From positions 1 to 5,048 of the forward strand of contig JBCNVA010000115.1 of the NCBI GenBank assembly GCA_039630445.1: DNA of 5,048 nt. Direction: 5' to 3'. The position numbers and the translations under genes were made by a program. This document shows positions 1-5,048 of this stretch, in pieces. The notes beneath the pieces are model-generated. The model was not told where the DNA came from and did not search any database. It worked only from the letters and a program-made list of their open reading frames with translations. Numbering within the stretch: position 1 is the stretch's first letter; each line of letters starts with the position of its first letter. Source of the DNA: HRBIN15 sp039630445. Lineage in GTDB: Bacteria; Armatimonadota; Fimbriimonadia; Fimbriimonadales; GBS-DC.

Positions 1-942
1 AAAAAGGGTTCGTTCCTCGCCAATGAAAAACCGACTGAACTGATCCAACGACTCATCTGTCAGAAAGACATTCCCAAACCAGGAGCCAACCACAATCTTG
101 CCATCCACCGATAAGTCTATGTCTGTCATGTAGTTGAAGCCCGTGTTCAAGCTGTCCACGACAGTACCGTTCTGATTGAAGCGGTAAATCACTGGATCAA
201 ATAGAGGTACTCCGAAGATTTCTCCTGCTGCATTTACCGCAATTGCGCGAACGCTTCGCGATAAGGTTATTCTCCTCAGCAAGTTTAGGTTCACTGGATC
301 GTACACATAGACCCGCTGGGTCGCGTCCAATGCATATAGCAAACCATCCCAACCCAACACGAGATCTATAAACTCTATTGTATCAGCAAATCGCACACCT
401 GAAGAATCTGCAAGATTGAAACGCACGATCCCTCGGGCAACATCTTGTCCACCATTACCGAAAGTAAACATATCCGTTACATACACAAACTGTTGGTAAG
501 CAGTGATGCCACCAATGCCAACCACATTCGCCGTACTCCAGCCAGGGTAGGTTCTGTGAACCCAAGTGCTTGTGTAGGGGTTATATGTGCTCAAGTAAGG
601 ATCAAAAGTGCCGTTGTAAACATGTAGGTTGCCATCAGGACCAACAACCAGGTCGCGCACATATTCTGAGCCATAGTTTACCCCTGGATAGGGAACTGGA
701 ATTGTTTGAACACGCACGCCAGACGGTGTATACTCATAGACAACTGCCCGGTCATAGACGCTAACAAGGATGTTACCTGGGGTAAACGGGGATGCATACG
801 CAAGTTGAACAAGAGTCACGAACAGCATCGCTAAGACCGACGCAGACCGAGGCGCAACTTTTCGTAGCCCCAGGGCAGATCCATTTCTATGCAAACCAAA
901 GCCTTTTAGCACTCGCCAGTCTACCTTGTGATGGCTTTGCAT
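1..942 (-). CDS. Exported beta-propeller-like (NHL/SMP-30-type repeat) protein, C-terminus cut by window edge
   Basis: I read this frame by hand: it is open from an ATG at 942 through position 1 without a stop, giving 314 residues with the C-terminus outside the window. The N-terminus has a long basic stretch (residues 1-33), then a hydrophobic run (about 36-49, with MLFVTLVQLAYA at 39-50) and a signal-peptidase-like AYA|S site, so export is likely. The mature part carries recurring strand-turn-strand units with a DG or similar turn: VVGPDGNLHVY (99-109), VLGWDGLLYAL (195-205), AVNAAGEIFGV (235-245) and DLSVDGKIVVG (276-286). This pattern is known from NHL/SMP-30-like propellers. No catalytic residues are evident, so a binding or structural role outside the cytoplasm is inferred. 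A C-terminal anchor (for example PEP-CTERM) would lie off the window. The 942 start is supported by GAGGTG five bases upstream; Met39 is an alternative that would give a shorter, more ordinary signal peptide. The DNA is AT-richer than the neighbours. The fold is fairly likely; the function is unknown. Confidence 0.8.
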   Translation of the reverse strand, partial: MQSHHKVDWRVLKGFGLHRNGSALGLRKVAPRSASVLAMLFVTLVQLAYASPFTPGNILVSVYDRAVVYEYTPSGVRVQTIPVPYPGVNYGSEYVRDLVVGPDGNLHVYNGTFDPYLSTYNPYTSTWVHRTYPGWSTANVVGIGGITAYQQFVYVTDMFTFGNGGQDVARGIVRFNLADSSGVRFADTIEFIDLVLGWDGLLYALDATQRVYVYDPVNLNLLRRITLSRSVRAIAVNAAGEIFGVPLFDPVIYRFNQNGTVVDSLNTGFNYMTDIDLSVDGKIVVGSWFGNVFLTDESLDQFSRFFIGEERTLF

Positions 943-947
943 CGTCG

Positions 948-953
948 CACCTC
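948..953 (-). promoter_or_regulatory. Ribosome binding site of the propeller-like gene
   Basis: Read on the minus strand, GAGGTG lies five bases before the ATG at 942. It is the main reason for choosing this start over the internal Met39 codon, which has no comparable purine-rich motif. Confidence 0.55.
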
Positions 954-1007
954 GCTATATTAAGACTCGCGAAGGGGTTTAAACCGGACAAGCTCCGTTC
1001 TCTCGCT

Positions 1008-2180
1008 TCAGAGCACACCTGTTTCAGGGTTCAGGTCGCCTTCAGCGAAACGGGTGGGGCGTAAGGGGGTGATGTCGAACGGCAACGGCTGTCCCAATAT
1101 CAGCGCGGCGACAATCTCACCGAGCGCGGGTGCGTGCATCACACCGTGCCCTGAGGAGCCGTTCACGAGGTAGAAGCCGCGCAGTTCGGGCGCCTCGCCC
1201 ACAATCGCATGGCGGTCCGGCGACATTTCGTAAAGCCCTGCATAGCACGCCTCGCGGTCGATAGGTATCTCCTTCAGGCACGGCACACGATAGTGCGCTC
1301 GTCGTAGCACCTTCGGCAGCCACGCTTCATCGAAGCTGAGATCGAATGGGTCTGAGGCAGGATGCTCATCGGGCAGTAGCAACAGCACGCGCCCGTCACG
1401 CACGCGCAGGTGAAAGCCATCGCTCACATCGATGCTCATCGGCATCGTTTCAGGCAGCAGCGTGGTAGGCACGGTGATCGCCACCTGCCGTTTGACAGGG
1501 CGCACGGGCAGATTGACACCTGCCTGCTGGGCAACGACGCCCGCCCATGCGCCTGCCGCATTCACTACGACACCTGCCGCGATGTGCTCACCACCTACCT
1601 GCACACCGACTGCCCGATCCCCCTCGCGCCAGACCTGCACCGTGCCCACGCCGTAGCAGAACTCCACCCCATTGCGCGCCGCTGCTTGCAAATAGCCTTG
1701 CAAAATATTCATTGGGCGGGTGAAGCCGTCCAGCGGACAGAAAGTACCCCCGATCAGGTCATCGGTGTAAAGCGCAGGGTTCAATTGGCGAATGTCGTCC
1801 ACGCTGACCTCGTGCGATTCGGTCAGCCCTGCCGTGCGCTGGGCATCCAGCGCGTCGCGCAGGAGAGCCAGTTGCACCTCGGTGCTGGCAACAAAGAGGT
1901 AGCCACATGGACGATAGCCCGAATCGATGCCTATCTCCTCGTGGAAGCGTAGTAACTTCTGGCGCGAGAGCAGCGAGAGGCGCACATTGATGGGCGTGCT
2001 GAATTGGCAACGGAAGCCGCCCGTCGCCCTGCCCGTACTGCCCATGCCGGGCTGTGGCGCACCGTCCAGCACCAGCACCTCTCGGCAGCCCCACTGGCTC
2101 AGGTGATAGGCAACGCTCGCGCCAATCACCCCACCACCGATGATGATGACCTCTTTTGATGCGGTATCTGGCATGCGCAT
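1008..2180 (-). CDS. FAD-dependent oxidoreductase, DAO family (sarcosine oxidase beta / glycine oxidase-like)
   Basis: A complete 390-residue flavoenzyme, within the usual 370-420 aa of single-chain DAO-family amine oxidases and dehydrogenases. Visible motifs: an N-terminal Rossmann FAD-binding loop GGGVIG (15-20), following a beta strand VIII; the acidic ribose-binding position at Asp39 (VLVLDG); the GSTGRATGGFRCQF segment (47-60) typical of the SoxB-like branch; the PLDGFTRP segment (149-156); the conserved VVNAAGAWA (205-213); and the C-terminal FAD-contacting NGSSGHGVMHAPALG (340-354) after YEMSPDRHAIVG (317-328). Family members oxidise secondary or primary amines of small amino acids (sarcosine, glycine, dimethylglycine, D-amino acids, proline) in the cytoplasm. 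The substrate cannot be read from sequence. Cys312 does not fall at the flavin-linking Cys position of monomeric sarcosine oxidase, judging by spacing to SPD, so I do not claim covalent flavin. Start: ATG at 2180 with AGGGG eight bases upstream; Met3 (2174) is the only close alternative. No electron-acceptor or alpha-subunit gene is next to it. Confidence 0.92.
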   Translation of the reverse strand: MRMPDTASKEVIIIGGGVIGASVAYHLSQWGCREVLVLDGAPQPGMGSTGRATGGFRCQFSTPINVRLSLLSRQKLLRFHEEIGIDSGYRPCGYLFVASTEVQLALLRDALDAQRTAGLTESHEVSVDDIRQLNPALYTDDLIGGTFCPLDGFTRPMNILQGYLQAAARNGVEFCYGVGTVQVWREGDRAVGVQVGGEHIAAGVVVNAAGAWAGVVAQQAGVNLPVRPVKRQVAITVPTTLLPETMPMSIDVSDGFHLRVRDGRVLLLLPDEHPASDPFDLSFDEAWLPKVLRRAHYRVPCLKEIPIDREACYAGLYEMSPDRHAIVGEAPELRGFYLVNGSSGHGVMHAPALGEIVAALILGQPLPFDITPLRPTRFAEGDLNPETGVL

Positions 2181-2198
2181 GGAGCTGACCCCTGTACC

Positions 2199-2218
2199 CT
2201 GCCAAGTGGGCAGTTTTT
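2199..2218 (+). terminator. Short hairpin followed by five T's (terminator-like, plus strand)
   Basis: CTGCC (2199-2203), loop AAGTG, GGCAG (2209-2213), then TTTTT (2214-2218). This is the form of a Rho-independent terminator reading rightwards, but the stem is only five pairs and there is no plus-strand gene to its left. It could stop antisense transcription coming out of the oxidoreductase gene. On the minus strand it would instead be a small hairpin in the oxidoreductase leader, about 18 bases before the start codon. Confidence 0.3.
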
Positions 2219-2222
2219 AGCT

Positions 2223-2245
2223 GGTCGGGAAGTTTGTCCCTGACC
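2223..2245. repeat. Inverted repeat GGTCGGGA / TCCC-T-GACC in the divergent promoter region
   Basis: The arms 2223-2230 and 2237-2245 pair over eight bases with one bulged T (2241) around a six-base loop. It lies between the divergent oxidoreductase and LuxR-type genes. It could be an operator for a dimeric regulator such as the adjacent small LuxR-type protein, or a hairpin in the oxidoreductase leader. No T-tract follows it on either strand, so it is not a terminator. Confidence 0.4.
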
Positions 2246-2263
2246 GAGATTTCGCGGTGTAAG
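2234..2263 (+). promoter_or_regulatory. Weak candidate sigma-70-type promoter for the LuxR-type gene
   Basis: TTGTCC (2234-2239) and TGTAAG (2258-2263) are separated by 18 bases; each matches four of six consensus positions. Transcription from here would start near 2270 and make a leader of about 150 bases containing the folded segment at 2261-2303, though the first arm of that fold would then be only partly transcribed. The match is weak and the true promoter may be elsewhere. Confidence 0.18.
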
Positions 2264-2326
2264 GTGAGGCTCCTGCGAGGTGACTCGCCGTGAGGATTAC
2301 CTTCCTATTGCGCAGGGGTTCTACCC
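2261..2326 (+). ncRNA. Candidate structured RNA leader upstream of the LuxR-type gene
   Basis: Nested pairing is visible by eye. AAGGTGA (2261-2267) pairs with TTACCTT (2297-2303), including one G-U pair. Inside it CTC (2270-2272) pairs with GAG (2292-2294). Inside that GCGAG (2275-2279) pairs with CTCGC (2284-2288) across a GUGA loop, which fits the GNRA class. A small GGG/CCC hairpin follows (2316-2326). The 5' part, AGGTGAGGCTCCT followed by a short hairpin, resembles as I remember it the opening of the ykoK/M-box magnesium riboswitch. The rest of that conserved core is not found here, so it is not a recognisable M-box. The strand is also open, because the stem would form in the oxidoreductase transcript too, although the GNRA loop reads GNRA only on the plus strand. 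Confidence 0.25.
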
Positions 2327-2410
2327 ATCATCTCATGCAGCCATGTGAAAACGCGGGCGTATGTGTGGAATAAGGTCGGTGTGGGCGGCGGGAACACTCA
2401 GCAACAAGGC

Positions 2411-2418
2411 GGAGGAGG
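2411..2418 (+). promoter_or_regulatory. Very strong ribosome binding site of the LuxR-type gene
   Basis: GGAGGAGG lies four bases before the ATG at 2423 and contains a full AGGAGG core. It settles the start: an in-frame GTG at 2345 would add 26 residues of glycine- and glutamine-rich sequence (partly encoded by the ribosome binding site itself) ahead of the domain and has no such site. Confidence 0.8.
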
Positions 2419-2422
2419 AACT

Positions 2423-2680
2423 ATGAGCCAAAGGAACTGGCAATCACAGAAGCCTGTTCGGTTAACCAAGCGCGAGATTGAAGTGCTGAGCCTCATCGCG
2501 CAGGGACGCTCTTCCCAGGAGGTGGCGGACGCCCTGTTCGTCAGCAAGCGCACGGTGGATTTCCACCTCGCGAACATCTACGAGAAGCTCAATGTCAACA
2601 ATCGGGTGAAGGCGTTCCGGCGTGCCGCGCAGATGGGGCTGATCCCTGTGGAGACCTTCTTCAGCGACGGCGGGGATTAA
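2423..2680 (+). CDS. Small stand-alone LuxR/GerE-type DNA-binding regulator (85 aa)
   Basis: The protein is almost only a LuxR-type helix-turn-helix. It has the entry motif LTKREIEVLSLIAQGRS (14-30), the first HTH helix around SQEVADALF (31-39), and the recognition region VSKRTVDFHLANIYEKLNVNNRVKAFRRA (40-68), matching the family pattern TVxxHxxNIxxKLxVxNRxxA. There is no receiver, autoinducer-binding, PAS or ATPase domain, so it resembles GerE, a DNA-binding-only member. The short tail ends in FFSDGGD. The family binds DNA as dimers, and the signal it obeys cannot be told. It is divergent from the FAD oxidoreductase gene (242 bp between starts), so control of that gene or of itself is a reasonable guess. 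It is convergent with the glycosidase-like gene. The ATG at 2423 is preferred over the upstream GTG at 2345 because of the GGAGGAGG site. The TAA stop lies within the palindrome at 2673-2684. Confidence 0.92.
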   Translation: MSQRNWQSQKPVRLTKREIEVLSLIAQGRSSQEVADALFVSKRTVDFHLANIYEKLNVNNRVKAFRRAAQMGLIPVETFFSDGGD

Positions 2681-2684
2681 TCCC
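2673..2684. repeat. 12-bp perfect palindrome over the LuxR-type stop codon
   Basis: GGGATTAATCCC is its own reverse complement and contains the TAA stop (2678-2680). As RNA it could make only a tight stem with few unpaired bases, and no T-tract follows, so it is not a good terminator. As DNA it could bind a dimeric protein. It may also be chance. Confidence 0.35.
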
Positions 2685-2699
2685 GTCGGGTTATGCTAA

Positions 2700-2817
2700 T
2701 ACCAATTGGCGTTTCAAACGCTGTGATGCCGTCGGCGAGACGCCGACGCTACGCATGGCATGTCCGTAGCGTCGGCGTCCCTGCCGATAATAACAGCACT
2801 TGATATAGCGATTGGTA
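2700..2817. mobile_element. 118-bp full-length imperfect hairpin, MITE/REPIN-like repeat element
   Basis: The ends are perfect inverted repeats, TACCAAT (2700-2706) and ATTGGTA (2811-2817). Pairing continues inward with gaps: TCAA (2714-2717) with TTGA (2800-2803), GCTGT (2720-2724) with ACAGC (2793-2797), TCGGC (2732-2736) with GCCGA (2783-2787), and finally a perfect 15-bp core, GACGCCGACGCTACG (2739-2753) with its complement (2765-2779) around an 11-base loop. No reading frame is evident inside. Short length, terminal inverted repeats and whole-element folding are the hallmarks of non-autonomous MITE-like elements. The ends can be read as CCAAT...ATTGG flanked by TA on both sides, as for IS630/mariner-type insertions, but a TA repeat is weak evidence. 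It sits between convergent genes, where it may also act as a bidirectional transcription barrier. Confidence 0.6.
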
Positions 2818-2827
2818 AATACCCAGC

Positions 2828-2888
2828 GGCGAGTAGCGTGCAGGCATGCCTCCACAAGAGTTTCGCGCATGGCGACGTGCTACTCGCC
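2828..2888. repeat. 61-bp inverted repeat behind the glycosidase-like gene
   Basis: GGCGAGTAGC (2828-2837) and GCTACTCGCC (2879-2888) are perfect 10-bp arms. Inside them the left side reads GTGCAGGCATGC and the complement of the right side reads ACGTCGCCATGC, so matching continues in part (a shared CATGC block). A second nested palindrome, AGGCATGCCT (2842-2851), is flanked by GTG and CAC (2838-2840, 2853-2855) and could form its own hairpin. The outer repeat starts nine bases past the minus-strand stop (2897), so it may end or protect that transcript. No T-run follows on the minus strand (next bases GCTGGGTATTT), so a standard Rho-independent terminator is not supported. Confidence 0.55.
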
Positions 2889-2896
2889 CTTTCCCC

Positions 2897-5048
2897 TCAA
2901 TAAGTAGGAGGTAGCACGCCGCGCGGCACAATCCCCGAAGGCGCGACGAGAATGACATCCCACTCCGCGTAGAACTTTATTTGACCCGCAGCGGGCAGGT
3001 GGCGCAACAACAGGAAATGGTCACCCGCTTTGAGCGTGGCGCTGCCCAGTGGAAGCCAGATATATCGGTCAGCATAGCTGCTGACCGCTCTGGAGGCGTC
3101 CAGAGTGACTGTGCCCTTCGCCAGTGGAGTCTTCTCATCTGTGCTGCTGAAAATCTGCCACTCGATGGAGTCGGGGGTTCCATTGAACGGTTTGACCCGG
3201 CAGGCGAGATAGAGGTTATAGGCGCCCTCCGTGCGAACCGTCAAAGGGTAGCGGGCATAGTAACCGTCGGCTGTAGAGCGGAGTGGGGTATGGAGCCAGA
3301 GGGTTGCCCCGCCACTGGCTGACAGATCCCGCCGAATGGTGCTGAAGGTATGCTCCCGTGCGCTTTCCGCCTCAATCAGACGATAGGACTGGAACGCGCT
3401 TTCGATATCGAGCCATGCGTTGCGCACCAATGGAAAGCCCTGCACCCGATCGCGCTGATAGGTGGCGAGCGCGCTGTCGAACAGGAACTTCATCACGCGG
3501 GCATCCTGCCCCGCAGGCGCATCCCGTTTGAGCAGGGTCTCCACGCGCTGTGTCCATTCGCTCACAACGCTTTCGCACAGGGGTAGCCCTTCGAAGCCGC
3601 GCAACCGCACAGGCACTGTGCCGACCTTGAGGCGCACTGTATCGCCTCGCACAGTAAGCGGCACTGACTCGCCGTTCAGGTTCACCGCGCTGAGCGGTGT
3701 GCGGTCAAAGCGGCGCAAGCTCACCTCGCGCTCGCCCCCTGTCGTCCACAGATAGAGGTCGATGCGGCGCACCGTGACACTTTTGCCCTCCTTGTCCAGC
3801 TCTTGCACCTCCACGGGACGCCAGAAGGCAAAAAGTTCGAACCCCCAAAATAGCGGTTGCAGTTCCTCAGGCGGGTCTGCAGGGAGCCACCAGCCCAGCC
3901 GCCATTTTTGGATGCTGGTTGTCCCCCATAGACTGGCAGGAAAGGGGATGAACTCTGGGGTAGATGTTGGGCTATCGGTCGCCTGCAGTGCCTGCCAGAC
4001 CTCGCGCGTTAGCGCGCTGGCATTTCGAACCTGCCAGATGACCAGCGGGATGCCCATCTCGCGGGCGAAGCTCTGAATCAGGCTGGCACGCTCCACCGAC
4101 TCGCCCTGCCACTCCATCATGACGAGCTGCCTGCGTGCACGGAACGACTCGATAAGCAGGAACGGACGCCACTCGCTGCGCATGGCAGCAGGCAGGGCGT
4201 AGCCACCTAGCAGGAGCGGGTCGCGCAGCACGGCAGGTGCCACAGGCTCAGTGGAATCAGGCATCGGCTGCACTACATGGAACTCCACATCGGGCTTGAA
4301 GGCGAGCAGCGTCTGGCGCAATCCCCTCAGCAAGGTACGCCACCGCTCGCCCAGAAAGGTGTGATAATCATCCCAGAAGCGACAGGTGCGCGGGTCTACC
4401 TCCAGCGGTTTCTGCTTGCCGTCAACGGCTACCAGATAGGGCAGTCCCCGCTCCCCGTACCAGAGCGGGATGAGTGTGGTTGCATGGTCATACTGGCTCA
4501 GCGACGCGCTTAAATCCCACGCCCGCTCCAGCTCGGTCAGGTCGCCGTAGCGCAATTTCAGGAAACCGAGCCACTCGGCACGGAACCGTGCCGTGTCAGG
4601 AAAGGCATTCGCCGCTTGGAGGTCCCAGCCCATCTCGACGATCCAACCGCGGAATTTGCCTGCAGGCGGGCGCATCAGCAGCAGTGCACACAGCGCGTCG
4701 CGATAGCGATCCCAGCCCTCCCACAGGTCAGGCAAGGCGTTCACGAAGCGAGGATAGAGCAGCAACACACTTTCCGCCGTATTGCCCATCGCGGTGACGG
4801 CGCGTCCATCGCTTAGCAAAAGTGGCGCAAGCGTCTGCAACACGGGCTGATCGCGAGGCGAGATGGCGAGCAGTGCCTGATCCGCCTTGGGTAGTTGGAT
4901 GGAGTAGACGCCCTGCTCGGTGCCGCGCAGGCGGTAGCGTTCGGGCAACACAACCCAGCCGGAAGCACGCGGCAACTCGGCGAGGCTGCAACGCCACTCC
5001 AGCTCACTCTTATCCAGCGTGTCGAGCATCGCCTGCCACTGTTGGAGG
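2897..5048 (-). CDS. Large glycoside-hydrolase-like protein (GH42/clan A-like barrel) with C-terminal carbohydrate-binding module, N-terminus cut by window edge
   Basis: The frame is open from position 5048 to a TGA at 2897-2899. The first Met at 5029 has no convincing ribosome binding site, and the frame continues upstream of it (LQQWQA), so the true start lies outside. Counting from that Met (710 residues): about 95-345 looks like part of a TIM-barrel glycosidase. FRGWIVEMGWD (126-136) sits where GH42-type enzymes have the acid/base 'NE' segment, with Glu132 as candidate. FRAEWLGFLKLRYGDLTELERAWDLS (149-174) matches the known 'FxxWLxxxYgxlxxLNxAW' feature. LVMMEWQGES (302-311) is a candidate nucleophile region (Glu306). 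Residues 405-480 look like an all-beta accessory domain. Residues 549-697, starting RLIEAESARE, look like a CBM6/35-type beta-sandwich. This implies plant or microbial polysaccharide or oligosaccharide processing, probably outside the cytoplasm; the signal peptide would be off the window. The acid/base site lacks the usual Asn before Glu, so activity is uncertain. Glycosidase-like architecture is likely; the exact family is not sure. Confidence 0.75.
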   Translation of the reverse strand, partial: LQQWQAMLDTLDKSELEWRCSLAELPRASGWVVLPERYRLRGTEQGVYSIQLPKADQALLAISPRDQPVLQTLAPLLLSDGRAVTAMGNTAESVLLLYPRFVNALPDLWEGWDRYRDALCALLLMRPPAGKFRGWIVEMGWDLQAANAFPDTARFRAEWLGFLKLRYGDLTELERAWDLSASLSQYDHATTLIPLWYGERGLPYLVAVDGKQKPLEVDPRTCRFWDDYHTFLGERWRTLLRGLRQTLLAFKPDVEFHVVQPMPDSTEPVAPAVLRDPLLLGGYALPAAMRSEWRPFLLIESFRARRQLVMMEWQGESVERASLIQSFAREMGIPLVIWQVRNASALTREVWQALQATDSPTSTPEFIPFPASLWGTTSIQKWRLGWWLPADPPEELQPLFWGFELFAFWRPVEVQELDKEGKSVTVRRIDLYLWTTGGEREVSLRRFDRTPLSAVNLNGESVPLTVRGDTVRLKVGTVPVRLRGFEGLPLCESVVSEWTQRVETLLKRDAPAGQDARVMKFLFDSALATYQRDRVQGFPLVRNAWLDIESAFQSYRLIEAESAREHTFSTIRRDLSASGGATLWLHTPLRSTADGYYARYPLTVRTEGAYNLYLACRVKPFNGTPDSIEWQIFSSTDEKTPLAKGTVTLDASRAVSSYADRYIWLPLGSATLKAGDHFLLLRHLPAAGQIKFYAEWDVILVAPSGIVPRGVLPPTY

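Noticed and set aside
976..985. 10-bp palindrome GGTTTAAACC in the gap between the two minus-strand genes
   Set aside because: Short, no T-tract behind it, and easily chance; not enough to call an operator or terminator.
957..991. Possible promoter for the propeller-like gene (TAATAT at 957-962, TTGTCC at 986-991 or TTTAAA at 978-983, minus strand)
   Set aside because: Spacing is 23 or 15 bases, outside the normal range, and a start six bases downstream of TAATAT would cut into the ribosome binding site.
1410..1952. Long plus-strand open frame opposite the FAD oxidoreductase
   Set aside because: It lies wholly inside a gene with clear family motifs and has none of its own; an antisense shadow of GC-rich coding DNA.
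2261..2303. M-box magnesium riboswitch
   Set aside because: Only the opening segment resembles it; the later conserved core is absent and the downstream gene is a regulator, not a magnesium transporter. Kept only as a candidate structured leader.
2345..2422. 26-residue N-terminal extension of the LuxR-type protein from a GTG start
   Set aside because: No ribosome binding site, low-complexity Gly/Gln content, and it would translate the strong ribosome binding site that serves the ATG at 2423.
2828..2888. CRISPR-like repeat reading of the palindromic gap
   Set aside because: Only one inverted pair, with no regularly spaced direct repeats.
3762..4076. Plus-strand open frames opposite the glycosidase-like gene
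   Set aside because: No recognisable domain or ribosome binding site; the minus-strand frame has continuous domain-like content through the same stretch.

Overview
The window looks like a bacterial chromosome fragment of moderately high GC (about 60% in most genes by hand counts of sampled lines). It holds four protein genes and no RNA gene or CRISPR array that I can recognise. The mix of a large glycosidase-like protein with a carbohydrate-binding module, an exported beta-propeller-like protein, a DAO-type flavoenzyme and a tiny stand-alone LuxR-type regulator recalls Armatimonadota or similar environmental phyla. That placement is inference from style only; no taxonomic marker is present.

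Layout, left to right. (1) Positions 1-942, minus strand: an exported repeat (beta-propeller-like) protein whose C-terminus lies beyond the left edge. It is AT-richer than its neighbours and uses different codons. (2) Positions 1008-2180, minus strand: a complete 390-aa FAD-dependent DAO-family oxidoreductase, 65 bp upstream of the propeller gene and possibly co-transcribed with it. (3) Positions 2181-2422: a divergent intergenic region dense in inverted repeats, including a candidate folded RNA leader on the plus strand. (4) Positions 2423-2680, plus strand: an 85-aa DNA-binding-only LuxR/GerE-type regulator with a very strong ribosome binding site. (5) Positions 2681-2896: a convergent intergenic region made almost entirely of two inverted-repeat elements. 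One is a 118-bp full-length imperfect hairpin with MITE-like ends; the other is a 61-bp inverted repeat directly behind the glycosidase stop. (6) Positions 2897-5048, minus strand: a large glycoside-hydrolase-like protein, open at the right edge, so its N-terminus is missing.

How they may work together: the small regulator sits back to back with the oxidoreductase and could control it or itself through the shared 242-bp region. The glycosidase-like gene faces the regulator, with the repeat elements between them, so no operon joins those two. There is no clear sign of a defence system or an intact mobile element. The most unusual content is in the two intergenic regions.
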